Assembly: GCA_900755985.1 (NCBI GenBank)
Contig: CAAEIL010000089.1
Span: forward strand, 1 to 21,509
Length of the DNA stretch: 21,509 nucleotides
Reading direction: 5' to 3'
Origin: Bacteroidales bacterium
Lineage (GTDB): Bacteria; Bacteroidota; Bacteroidia; Bacteroidales; Muribaculaceae
Shown here: one piece after another, positions 1 through 6,669 of the stretch
How the letters are laid out: each line of letters opens with the position of its first letter
How positions within the stretch are numbered: position 1 is the first letter of the stretch
The notes under the pieces: generated by a model
The model's input: the letters and a program-made list of their open reading frames with translations, nothing else
What the model was told of the DNA's origin: nothing
Database searches by the model: none
Position numbers and translations under genes: made by a program

Positions 1-450
1 GTCGTAGTCGCGGGCAAGGGCGCCGTAAACTTCATCGGTTGAGATTTGCAGAAATTTTTTCCCGTCGCGCCAGCTGCCGTCGGCTTTCTGCCATGCTGCA
101 CGCGCGGCGTCAAGCATCGACTGGATGCCCAAGATGTTCGTTTCGAGAAAAATCCCCGGGTCTGAAATCGAGCGGTCGACATGACTTTCGGCGGCAAAAT
201 TGACTATGAAATCAGGGTCTGTGTCGGCCACGAGCCGCTTCATGGCTTCGCGGTGGCGTATATCGGCGCGAACAAACTTGACGTTAGGAAGCTCGATTTC
301 GGCGCCTATTGTCGCCAGATTGCCGGCATAGGTAAGCGAGTCGACAATGACAAGTTCTATGTCCGAGCCATATTCGCCAAGCAGGTACTTGACAAAGTTG
401 GCTCCGATAAATCCGGCGCCTCCAGTAATCAGATATTTATAATTGCTCAT
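1..450 (-). CDS. rfbB: dTDP-glucose 4,6-dehydratase, N-terminal part (runs off window)
   Basis: RfbB converts dTDP-glucose to dTDP-4-keto-6-deoxyglucose, the second step of dTDP-rhamnose and related sugar synthesis for surface polysaccharides, in the cytoplasm. The first 150 codons are visible and open to the window edge. Residues 9-16 are the NAD-binding Rossmann loop TGGAGFIG. NFAAESHVDRS follows near residues 84-94, and STDEVYG at 137-143 carries the Thr-Asp-Glu catalytic set of this extended SDR subfamily. The Tyr-xxx-Lys pair lies beyond position 1. The usual length is about 350-380 residues, so less than half is seen. The start is the ATG at 450-448, about 80 nt downstream of a TAnnTTTG box. 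Partner genes such as rfbA, rfbC and rfbD may lie outside the window. The family call is near certain; the exact sugar end product is not shown. Confidence 0.96.
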   Translation of the reverse strand, partial: MSNYKYLITGGAGFIGANFVKYLLGEYGSDIELVIVDSLTYAGNLATIGAEIELPNVKFVRADIRHREAMKRLVADTDPDFIVNFAAESHVDRSISDPGIFLETNILGIQSMLDAARAAWQKADGSWRDGKKFLQISTDEVYGALARDYD

Positions 451-535
451 TAATAATCTTTTGATATATCAGGTATTATGGACGCGGAAAATGTTTGACA
501 GCGCATATCCGGGCCAACGGTAATGTTTAATCCCT

Positions 536-543
536 CAAAGGTA
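536..543 (-). promoter_or_regulatory. Bacteroidales -7 promoter box for rfbB
   Basis: The minus strand reads TACCTTTG here, an exact TAnnTTTG match, in a T-rich stretch. A start site a few bases downstream would leave a leader of roughly 80 nt before the rfbB ATG. The upstream -33 element is poor. The spacer from 451 to 702 otherwise shows nothing I can name. Confidence 0.5.
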
Positions 544-702
544 CAAAAAATAAATCTAACTACCGCACCCACTCCCGAGTTTTGAGGCGCGGCGGATGTA
601 TGTGCAAGGTGTACAATGCGACGTAAGCTATAATGTACGCGCCGCACGCCATTGATTGTGCGTCTTTATTGATTGAGTATGACTTTTAGCCGATAGCTGT
701 AT

Positions 703-927
703 TCATGCTATCATTATTGAGCGGCGGCTTGTCCAGCCTTGGCTTTGGTTGCGCAGGTCTACGGTGATGAGGCCAGGAGATATTTGGCCGTTGTCGCGTA
801 TCCAGTTTGCTATGTTGCTCATCAGGTCGGTCGGCGATGTCACTCCGCTGAGGCGCAGCGAGAATATCTCACGGAACCCAATAATTATGCGTGCAAAAAT
901 AACGTCTGAGGAGATGATTGTAGACAT
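703..927 (-). CDS. small hypothetical protein, 74 aa
   Basis: I cannot assign a function. The ATG at 927-925 opens 74 codons ending in TGA at 705-703. The protein begins MSTIISSDVIFARIIIGFRE, has a Leu/Arg-rich middle with RLSGVTSP (about residues 26-33), and ends in a polar part containing DLRNQSQGW. There is no signal peptide or clear membrane helix. A TTG nine codons upstream is an alternative start, but ATG is preferred. A TAGATTTG box at 982-975 would give a leader of about 40 nt. The gene stands alone between rfbB and the TSCPD gene on the same strand. A competing plus-strand frame (749-1015) has no promoter. If this gene is not real, 451-1083 is an empty spacer of about 630 bp. Confidence 0.5.
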   Translation of the reverse strand: MSTIISSDVIFARIIIGFREIFSLRLSGVTSPTDLMSNIANWIRDNGQISPGLITVDLRNQSQGWTSRRSIMIA

Positions 928-974
928 AGTCGTAAATTTTATAGTGATAGACAATTCCTTTTATCTTTTCACTG

Positions 975-982
975 CAAATCTA
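975..982 (-). promoter_or_regulatory. -7 promoter box for the 74-aa small gene
   Basis: TAGATTTG on the minus strand is an exact TAnnTTTG match, 47 bp upstream of the ATG at 927. The only TTG upstream is closer than the usual spacing, so the -33 element is weak. Confidence 0.5.
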
Positions 983-1083
983 CGACTGCACATAGGCAAT
1001 AAATTTGCCCACTAATACTAAAATAAGTTATATATTTATTCTTGTCTCTGAAAATCAGGCAACGGACGGTTGAATGTTTGAGG

Positions 1084-1341
1084 CTATTTGGCCGAATTCA
1101 GTGCCTGGTCAAGGGCCGTAGCCAGTTGGTCGGGGCACGATGTGGGCTTGAGTCCGCAACGTATCCCGCGCAATCGCTCAATGACAGTGCGGGCGTCCTG
1201 ACCATCGCATAGCGAGGCTATGCCTTTGAGGTTGCCGTTGCAACCGCCGACAAAACTGATATTGGATACACGGCCCTCGGCATCAAGGTCGAAGTCAATC
1301 GAACGCGAACATGTGCCGCAGGTTATATATTTGTGATGCAT
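1084..1341 (-). CDS. TSCPD domain protein (TIGR03905-like), 85 aa
   Basis: This is a short stand-alone TSCPD protein, named after the motif found in the C-terminal tail of class II (NrdJ-type) ribonucleotide reductases, where conserved cysteines are thought to bind metal. Here TSCPD is at residues 67-71, and cysteines occur at 8, 11, 34, 45, 62 and 69, including an early TCGTC pattern. The length of 85 residues is typical of the stand-alone family. The role is not established. A metal-binding helper for nucleotide reduction or redox chemistry is only inference. The ATG at 1341 is chosen because the homologous part begins there (MHHKYITCGTCS); the longer frame upstream is a low-complexity read-through with no homology. 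It lies 107 bp downstream of a lipoprotein gene on the same strand. Confidence 0.85.
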   Translation of the reverse strand: MHHKYITCGTCSRSIDFDLDAEGRVSNISFVGGCNGNLKGIASLCDGQDARTVIERLRGIRCGLKPTSCPDQLATALDQALNSAK

Positions 1342-1448
1342 TGTGATTGGTTTGGATAATTTACAGACACCCTGCACGGCAGGATGCCTGTATATAAGTT
1401 GATAATAATAAAAGTTATGACATAGAGCGGTGTAGCTCGGGACGCCGG

Positions 1449-2075
1449 TCATTTCTCGGGTTGGACGTCGGCGCGGCGGAAGCTGTAGTCGTGGTCGGCG
1501 ATTTCGCACGCCATTATGTTGTGCGAGATTTTAATTTCGTCAATGCGGTGGTATCGGTCGTAGAGACCGGCTACTGCCATGCGGAGCTGGCGCTCGTAGC
1601 GTCCCGCAAGCTCGGTGCGTGATAACGGTTCGACCTGAGGTTCCTGTTGGCCGGTGAAGACGTTCGAGGCGAAGACCACTCCGTCGGGGTCGATGTTGAT
1701 TTGGAGAGTTTTCGAGTCAAGATTTACCGTGATTTCGTCATCGTTGGTGAAAACGTAGGTGCCGGAGATTTTTGATGAACCGGTGACGGTGATTTCGTAT
1801 GACGAAACTATTGAGTCGTTAGACGGTACGGCATCCTGAATAGTAAGGTCGGTTACGATGCTGACGTTTCCATGCGATGCGTCGTCGGCATCGGGTGTGA
1901 ATGTGAAGCGAGACTCGGCTTCGCAGTCGGCTAAAGATTTCTCATTGAGGAACAGACGTTCCTGTGTGCCTATCCACGAACCATCGATTTTGGTGTCTTC
2001 CGAGCATGATGTTGAGGCAAAGCCCATAAACATGCCGGCGCAGATAACGGCGTATGTGAAAATGCTATGTTTCAT
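1449..2075 (-). CDS. hypothetical lipoprotein, 208 aa
   Basis: This is a predicted lipoprotein of unknown function. Residues 1-23 form a signal peptide with a hydrophobic core, and Cys24 sits in a STSC lipobox-like site followed by Ser-Glu-Asp, a surface-export-like pattern of Bacteroidota lipoproteins. Early in the mature part is DGSWIGTQ, then alternating beta-type segments such as YEITVTGSSKISGTYVF and DDEITVNL. This suggests a lipocalin-like or small beta-barrel fold of the kind found in many Bacteroidota lipoproteins, which is inference. The C-terminal third is more helical, with AVAGLYDRYHRIDEIKI. It follows the plsC gene by 48 bp on the same strand with no clear promoter between them, so co-transcription is plausible. 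Confidence 0.75.
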   Translation of the reverse strand: MKHSIFTYAVICAGMFMGFASTSCSEDTKIDGSWIGTQERLFLNEKSLADCEAESRFTFTPDADDASHGNVSIVTDLTIQDAVPSNDSIVSSYEITVTGSSKISGTYVFTNDDEITVNLDSKTLQINIDPDGVVFASNVFTGQQEPQVEPLSRTELAGRYERQLRMAVAGLYDRYHRIDEIKISHNIMACEIADHDYSFRRADVQPEK

Positions 2076-2123
2076 GTCAGTATAATATTTTAATGTGTTT
2101 ACATTATTTAACGTCAGAGACGC

Positions 2124-2849
2124 TCAATTTGTTTCCTGTCCCAGGTCTTTGCATATTATAGCTCGAGACTCGGCCATAAGAGCGGGTAGGTCGTATCCGC
2201 CTTCGGGAGCTACGATGGGCTTGTGTATGGTGATTGTGATATGTCCCCAGTGAGGGAGTTTGGCCTGTCGGGGCATAATCTTGTAAGAGCCTTCGACAGT
2301 GACAGGAACAACCGGGAGCGAGAATTCGGTGGCAAGCAAAAAAGCGCCGCGCTTGAAAGTGCCGACACGGCCGTTTGCCGAGCGCGAACCTTCGGGAAAG
2401 ACGACTACCGACATGTTTTTGTTGAGTTGACGCTCGGCATCTTCCATAGTTTTGCGGATGCCGGCGGGGTTGTGCCTCTCGACGTATATGTGGCCCGCCT
2501 TGTAGCAGGCATAGCCCACAAGCGGAATCTTGCGTAGCGACATCTTCATCATCCACTTGAAGTTATGGCCCAACCAGCCGTATATGGCAAAGATGTCGTA
2601 TGCGCCCTGATGATTGGCAACAAAGACATATGGCCGTCCCGGTTCGATGTTGTCACGGCCCTTCACGCTGACAGAGACAAACGACAGCCACGCCATCAGA
2701 CGTGCCCACACGACGGCCGGCCAGTAACCCCAGAACCGGCCTCCGAACAATATCGACCCAATACTGACTGTCAGAGCAGTAAGCAATGTCAGTACCAGCA
2801 TCAGCGGTATCATTATTATTATCTGATAAATGCGGTAGAGGATAATCAT
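2124..2849 (-). CDS. plsC: 1-acyl-sn-glycerol-3-phosphate acyltransferase (PlsC family)
   Basis: This enzyme transfers an acyl chain to lysophosphatidic acid to give phosphatidic acid at the inner membrane, in phospholipid synthesis. The 241-residue protein begins with a hydrophobic helix (about residues 5-35). It then shows the family motifs: NHQGAYD at 79-85 (catalytic His80 and Asp85 of HX4D), FPEGSRS at 151-157, and PVVPVTVEGS at about 179-188. The ATG at 2849 is preferred because the membrane segment starts directly after it. A longer in-frame start reads through a 21-bp tandem repeat and adds a low-complexity leader. The gene diverges from the outer-membrane protein at 3040. Related acyltransferases for ornithine lipids share these motifs, so substrate is inferred from family only. 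Confidence 0.9.
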   Translation of the reverse strand: MIILYRIYQIIIMIPLMLVLTLLTALTVSIGSILFGGRFWGYWPAVVWARLMAWLSFVSVSVKGRDNIEPGRPYVFVANHQGAYDIFAIYGWLGHNFKWMMKMSLRKIPLVGYACYKAGHIYVERHNPAGIRKTMEDAERQLNKNMSVVVFPEGSRSANGRVGTFKRGAFLLATEFSLPVVPVTVEGSYKIMPRQAKLPHWGHITITIHKPIVAPEGGYDLPALMAESRAIICKDLGQETN

Positions 2850-2877
2850 ATTGTATGTATTTGTGATTGTCTTCGTT

Positions 2878-2921
2878 ATTATTGGACTCAATATCTGAAT
2901 TATTGGACTCAATATCTGAAT
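2878..2921. repeat. 21-bp tandem repeat, 2.1 copies
   Basis: The unit ATTGGACTCAATATCTGA plus three bases repeats with a period of exactly 21 bp over 44 bp, with no mismatch. It lies in the leader of plsC, directly upstream of the chosen start, and is multiple-of-three so it keeps the upstream frame open. A small GCGAAATTCGC palindrome follows at 2922-2932. Confidence 0.85.
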
Positions 2922-2968
2922 GCGAAATTCGCAAAAAAAATACTTTTGTGCAAGAAAATGATTAATTT

Positions 2969-3000
2969 TTTGGTCTGTAGCTAAACATGGCGTATCTTTG
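2969..3000 (+). promoter_or_regulatory. Bacteroidales promoter (TTTG, 20 bp, TATCTTTG)
   Basis: TTTG at 2969-2972, a 20-bp spacer and TATCTTTG at 2993-3000 match the Bacteroidota housekeeping promoter pattern exactly. The ATG of the outer-membrane protein gene follows 39 bp later. Confidence 0.8.
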
Positions 3001-3039
3001 CCGTAGAATTATTAACCAACTCTCTCTCGTTTGAACACA

Positions 3040-3654
3040 ATGAAAAATCTTAAACGAATCCTAATCGCTGCGGTCATGATTGTGACCTTAGGCGTGTCTG
3101 CTGCCCGTGCAGATTTTCGTATCGGTCCACGTGTCGGCATCACTGTCAATGACATGAAATTCTCAAAAGACCTTTTTGATGGCGAAAACCGCACCGGGTT
3201 CACCGGCGGTATCCAGTGCGAGTTTACCGTTCCCGTTATCAATATAGGCTTTGATGCCTCGGTAATGTATGTACGCCGCGACACCCGCTTCATTGAGGAA
3301 AATGACCCTCGGGGCGAAGTAAAGATGTCTAAAGACTGGATTGAAATTCCTATCAACTTTAAATATAAAATCGGTCTTCCGGTCATAGGCAAAATTCTTA
3401 CGCCTTATATATTTACCGGTCCCAGCTTCTCGTTCCTGACATCGAGCCGGGCAATCTCAGAAGCCTGGAACAGCAAAAAGTTTGACGTCGCCTGGAATTT
3501 TGGTGCCGGACTACAGCTTTTCACACATCTTCAGGTTGGCGCAAGCTATGGCCTCGGCATGACAAAGGTCGCCGAAAGCGTGGTCGGTGCCCAGGGTGCC
3601 GACATCAGCGGCAAAAGCCGTTTTTGGACAGTGACAGCGGCATGGCTGTTCTGA
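3040..3654 (+). CDS. outer-membrane beta-barrel protein (PorT-like family), 204 aa
   Basis: This is a small outer-membrane protein of the beta-barrel class common in Bacteroidota. The signal peptide is about residues 1-24 (KRILIAAVMIVTLGVSAARA, cleaved before Asp). The mature part starts FRIGPRVGITVNDM, the usual first strand of the 'PorT family / outer membrane protein beta-barrel' group. Alternating strands follow, including GFDASVMYVRR, WIEIPINFKYKIGL and AGLQLFTHLQVGASYGLGM, and it ends in an aromatic residue (TAAWLF), a typical outer-membrane sorting end. The ATG at 3040 is preferred over an in-frame TTG at 3031. Nothing shows a specific cargo or ligand, and the name does not imply a type IX secretion role. 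It has its own strong promoter and is followed by a long inverted repeat. Confidence 0.85.
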   Translation: MKNLKRILIAAVMIVTLGVSAARADFRIGPRVGITVNDMKFSKDLFDGENRTGFTGGIQCEFTVPVINIGFDASVMYVRRDTRFIEENDPRGEVKMSKDWIEIPINFKYKIGLPVIGKILTPYIFTGPSFSFLTSSRAISEAWNSKKFDVAWNFGAGLQLFTHLQVGASYGLGMTKVAESVVGAQGADISGKSRFWTVTAAWLF

Positions 3655-3711
3655 GAGTCTGCCTCAGCGGATGCTGTCGGGATACATCCAGATTTCAGTA
3701 ATTAATATCGC

Positions 3712-3759
3712 TGAAGTCATCTGAACATTATCTATTTTGATTTTGTTTAGATGACTTCA
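3712..3759. repeat. long inverted repeat, 16-bp arms
   Basis: The left arm 3712-3727 (TGAAGTCATCTGAACA) is the reverse complement of the right arm 3744-3759 (TGTTTAGATGACTTCA) with one difference, which would be a G-U pair in RNA. The 16-base loop is AT-rich. It lies 28 bp upstream of the fabK-like start and 57 bp past the preceding stop. There is no T-run after it, so it is an unusual terminator if it is one. A leader hairpin or operator is also possible. Confidence 0.75.
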
Positions 3760-3787
3760 ACGTTACTATACATCAAATAACATCGCT

Positions 3788-4726
3788 ATGAACAGGATAA
3801 CACAAGTATTCGGAATCGAAGTGCCGGTAATAGCCGGCGGAATGGCCTGGTGCAGCGGCTGGCGTCTTGCAGCGGCCGTCAGTCAGGCCGGAGGTCTCGG
3901 TTTGCTCGGCGCCGGGACAATGTCTCCTGAGCTTCTGCGCGAGCATATACATAAGCTCAAAGACGCCACCGACCGGCCCTGGGGCGTCAATCTACCGCTG
4001 ATGTATCCCGAGATGGATGAACTTATCGGACTCATTGTCGACGAAGGTTGTCCTATTGTATTTACTTCGGCAGGCAGCCCCAAAAAGTACACAGCACGGT
4101 TTCATGACGCCGGGATGAAGGTCACGCACGTTGTCAGTTCGTCGGCTTTCGCCCGCAAATGCGAGGAAGCCGGTGTCGACGCTGTTGTTGCCGAAGGTTT
4201 CGAAGCCGGAGGCCATAACGGCCGTGAGGAGACAACAACGATGTGTCTTGTGCCGCAGGTTCGCAAGGCTACATCGCTGCCCCTGATTGCCGCCGGCGGC
4301 ATTGCAAGCGGTCAGGCATGGGCAGCTGCGCAGGCCTTAGGCGCCGAAGGTGTCCAAATCGGAACTCTCTTCGCCTTGTCAGCCGAAAGTTCGGCCTCGC
4401 AGGCATACAAAGAATATTGCACCGGACTGGGCGAAGGCGGCACTATGCTATGTCTCAAAAAGTTTTCGCCCTCACGTATGGCACGCAACGAACTGTACGA
4501 CCGTATTGCCGAGGCCGAAGCACACGATGCCGACAAAGAGCAACTGCTCGATATCCTCGGTCCCAAAGCCACGCGCCGGGGCATATTCGAGGGCGAAGTG
4601 CGCACAGGCGAAGTGCTGATAGGACAGATAGCCTCGGCGGTCAGCGAGGTCGAGCCGGTGAGCGCAATCATGCAGCGTCTCATTGCCGAATATCACAGCA
4701 CGTTACAGAACCGGCACCCCTACTGA
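3788..4726 (+). CDS. fabK: FabK-like enoyl-ACP reductase II / nitronate monooxygenase family
   Basis: This FMN-dependent TIM-barrel flavoprotein has 312 residues. FabK reduces the enoyl-ACP double bond in the last step of fatty-acid elongation, and relatives in the same family oxidise nitronates. Visible marks are GIEVPVIAGGMAW (residues 9-21), AGGLGLLGAGT (34-44), EGFEAGGHNG (136-145, with His143 at the catalytic position), AAGGIASG (168-175, phosphate binding) and GAEGVQIGT (185-193). The order and spacing follow streptococcal FabK closely as I recall it. GGHNG in place of GGHIG is a small variation. No other fatty-acid gene is adjacent, so nitronate monooxygenase remains the main alternative. 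The gene ends at a strong hairpin facing the rubredoxin gene. Confidence 0.8.
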   Translation: MNRITQVFGIEVPVIAGGMAWCSGWRLAAAVSQAGGLGLLGAGTMSPELLREHIHKLKDATDRPWGVNLPLMYPEMDELIGLIVDEGCPIVFTSAGSPKKYTARFHDAGMKVTHVVSSSAFARKCEEAGVDAVVAEGFEAGGHNGREETTTMCLVPQVRKATSLPLIAAGGIASGQAWAAAQALGAEGVQIGTLFALSAESSASQAYKEYCTGLGEGGTMLCLKKFSPSRMARNELYDRIAEAEAHDADKEQLLDILGPKATRRGIFEGEVRTGEVLIGQIASAVSEVEPVSAIMQRLIAEYHSTLQNRHPY

Positions 4727-4758
4727 AACATTGTCTGATTTGCAACGCTTATATACAC

Positions 4759-4789
4759 CACCGGCCCGGCATTTTTTGCCGGGCCGGTG
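4759..4789. terminator. 12-bp GC-rich hairpin between convergent genes
   Basis: CACCGGCCCGGC (4759-4770) and GCCGGGCCGGTG (4778-4789) pair perfectly around a 7-base T-rich loop. It lies between the 3' ends of the fabK-like gene and rubredoxin, so it can end transcription from both sides. Neither side has a clear T-run. Confidence 0.7.
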
Positions 4790-4801
4790 TGGTTACAACT
4801 A

Positions 4802-4966
4802 TCAGTCATCGACAGGCGAGAACTGATCTTTGCCAACGCCGCACAGCGGGCATGTCCAGTCATCGGGAAGGTCTTCGAATGCTGTTCCGGCGGGAACGCC
4901 GTTGTCGGGGTCTCCAACTGCGGGGTCGTAGATATAGCCGCAGACATCACATACGTACTTTTTCAT
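4802..4966 (-). CDS. rubredoxin, 54 aa
   Basis: This is a small one-iron electron carrier in the cytoplasm. The translation is MKKYVCDVCGYIYDPAVG at the N-terminus, with the second knuckle CPLCGVGKDQF near residues 39-49. The four Cys iron ligands sit in the classic CxxCGY and CPxCG patterns, and the 54-residue length is normal for the family. The ATG at 4966 gives exactly the family start. It lies downstream of the flavodiiron gene on the same strand with a gap of 187 bp. Flavodiiron proteins without a fused rubredoxin domain usually take electrons from a separate rubredoxin, so this is the likely partner. A partial box in the gap (TACTTTG, one base short of TAnnTTTG) may give it its own start, but that is weak. 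Confidence 0.97.
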   Translation of the reverse strand: MKKYVCDVCGYIYDPAVGDPDNGVPAGTAFEDLPDDWTCPLCGVGKDQFSPVDD

Positions 4967-5153
4967 AATGTTGAGTTTGGGAAGAGTTAGACCGGTCTTT
5001 CGACCATAAATAAAAACCTATGGACGCGACAAAGTAGCGTCTCTCCTATATATAACCATGAGACGCCCACTTTGTTCACTATGCATGTCTTCTGTAATTC
5101 GGATGAGAGACGTGTGCGATGCTGCAAGTTGCGCTTACAATGCGCAGGCGAGC

Positions 5154-6347
5154 TTACTTGTTGATGGCGGGTACAAGCCGGCGTCCATAGTCGCGAATCG
5201 AACTCAGGGTAACATCGTCTGGTACCCATTGAGTGCGCAGGCCGTCGTCAAGCAGCTCGAAGCCTGCGTGCTGCAGACCGTTGTTGAGAATATTGATGCC
5301 CGTGCCGTTCCAGCCATAGCTTCCGAAGGCAAGTGCACGTTTGTTTTTGAGTTTGAGTCCGGCTGCCATTTCGAGGATACCGGCAATGGCATACGAGACG
5401 CCGTTATTGATTGTCGGCGAGCCGACAAGAATGGCTTTGGCGCGGAACATGTCGGTGAGTATGTCGTTTTTGTCGTGATGCGCCGCATTGCGGATCAGGA
5501 CCTTGATTTCGGGGTCGGCTTCGGTAATGCCTTCGGCAAGGGATTCGGCCATGCGGCGTGTGCTGTTCCACATTGTGTCGTAGACGATGACTACAAGATT
5601 TTCGCTGTATCCGGCCGACCATTTCTTGTATGCGTCAAGAATATCGCTGATGTGCGAGCGCCAGATGACGCCGTGGCTGGGCGCAATCATGCGCAGTGGA
5701 AGTTTCATGCCCTCTAATTCGCTGAGCTTGCGGGCGGCCATCGGCGAGTAGGGGCTGATGATGTTGGCGTAGTACTTCATGGCCTCGGACATGAGCGTTT
5801 CCAAGTCTTCTGTATCGTCGAACAGAGACTCGGTGGCGAAGTGCTGGCCGAAGACGTCGTTCGAAAACAGTATTTCGTCGCCGTCGATATATGTCATCAT
5901 CGTATCGGGCCAGTGGAGCATGGGAGCTTCGATAAATGTCAATGTGTGTTGTCCGATGTTGAGTTTGTCGCCGGTGTGTACATTGATATAGTTCCAGTCC
6001 TGATGGTAGTGTCCGCGTAGTATGGCTTCGCCCTTGGCGGTGCAGTATATTGGTGTGCCCGGAATTTCGCGCAAAAGTTCGGGTAGGGCGCCGCTGTGGT
6101 CTATCTCGTTGTGATTCATGACTATGCAGCCGATGTCGTGCAAGTCGATGACTTCTTTGAGACGCGAGACAAACTCGTGGTCGTAGGGTTTCCAGACTGT
6201 GTCGACGAGAATGTTTTTCTCGTCGCGTATAAGATAAGAGTTGTAGCTTGAACCGTGCATGGTGGAAAGTTCATCGCCGTGGAAATGGGTTAGTTCCCAG
6301 TCGATTTTTCCGACCCAGCTTACAGAATCGGTGATTTTTTTAGCCAT
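5154..6347 (-). CDS. flavodiiron protein (A-type flavoprotein, FprA-like)
   Basis: Flavodiiron proteins reduce O2 to water (some reduce NO to N2O) with electrons from rubredoxin, and protect anaerobes from oxygen. The 397-residue protein has a metallo-beta-lactamase-like diiron domain, then a flavodoxin domain. Iron ligands are visible: His79, Glu81, Asp83 and His84 in HNEIDH, His145 in MLHWPD, Asp164 in SNDVFG, and His225 in APSHG. The flavodoxin part starts near residue 251 (VVIVYDTMWNSTRRMA, the FMN phosphate loop) and includes GSPTINNG. There is no fused rubredoxin or flavin reductase module. The ATG at 6347 (MAKKITDSVSWVGKIDW) fits the family start; the longer frame upstream overlaps the lipoprotein gene and has no homology. 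It lies 16 bp after that lipoprotein in the cmk-ispH operon. O2 versus NO preference cannot be read. Confidence 0.95.
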   Translation of the reverse strand: MAKKITDSVSWVGKIDWELTHFHGDELSTMHGSSYNSYLIRDEKNILVDTVWKPYDHEFVSRLKEVIDLHDIGCIVMNHNEIDHSGALPELLREIPGTPIYCTAKGEAILRGHYHQDWNYINVHTGDKLNIGQHTLTFIEAPMLHWPDTMMTYIDGDEILFSNDVFGQHFATESLFDDTEDLETLMSEAMKYYANIISPYSPMAARKLSELEGMKLPLRMIAPSHGVIWRSHISDILDAYKKWSAGYSENLVVIVYDTMWNSTRRMAESLAEGITEADPEIKVLIRNAAHHDKNDILTDMFRAKAILVGSPTINNGVSYAIAGILEMAAGLKLKNKRALAFGSYGWNGTGINILNNGLQHAGFELLDDGLRTQWVPDDVTLSSIRDYGRRLVPAINK

Positions 6348-6363
6348 GTGTGTTATGTTTATG

Positions 6364-6669
6364 TCAGTTGTTGCGCAGTGAGTCGACGGCGTTGTGAGCG
6401 GTCTCGAGGTAAAGGTCGGCGGCGGCGTCCATCCCGGTGTGACGCAGACGGTCGGCGGTGGCTTTAATACTGAGCAGGGCGCCCTCGAACTGACGGTCGT
6501 CGGGGGCGGCTGTGGCATTGCGGGCGTCTTCGAGGGCAAGTTCGCGGATGTTGCCGGCTTCATTGTCAGTGAGGGTTTCGCGTCGGTTGTCGGTAGAGTC
6601 GGACGAGCAGCTGCAAGCAGTCGCTACGAGTACTATTGCTGCGTATATTATGTAGTAGAGGAGTTTCAT
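6364..6669 (-). CDS. small hypothetical lipoprotein, 101 aa
   Basis: This is a predicted lipoprotein of unknown function. The signal is MKLLYYIIYAAIVLVATAC with lipid-bearing Cys19, followed by Ser-Cys-Ser-Ser-Asp. The mature part of about 80 residues is acidic and largely helical (DNEAGNIRELALEDARNA, FEGALLSIKATADRLR, AADLYLETAHNAVDSL), consistent with a short helical bundle resembling TPR-type packing, though no named domain is recognised. Its ATG overlaps the ispH stop as ATGA, which implies translational coupling. It sits 16 bp before the flavodiiron gene. The position inside the operon suggests co-expression but does not reveal a role. Confidence 0.8.
   Translation of the reverse strand: MKLLYYIIYAAIVLVATACSCSSDSTDNRRETLTDNEAGNIRELALEDARNATAAPDDRQFEGALLSIKATADRLRHTGMDAAADLYLETAHNAVDSLRNN

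Noticed and set aside
450..647. 65-codon minus-strand frame upstream of rfbB
   Set aside because: It contains the rfbB -7 box and leader, and its composition is not protein-like.
749..1015. 88-codon plus-strand frame opposite the 74-aa small gene
   Set aside because: No promoter on its strand, while the opposite frame has one. Kept as an alternative to test.
1371..1383. CCTGC/GCAGG hairpin between the 208-aa lipoprotein and the TSCPD gene
   Set aside because: Only 5 bp with a 3-base loop and no T-run; too weak to call a terminator.
4243..4968. 241-codon plus-strand frame across the fabK-like 3' end and rubredoxin
   Set aside because: Arg/Cys/His-rich alternative frame; it spans the hairpin and the antisense of rubredoxin.
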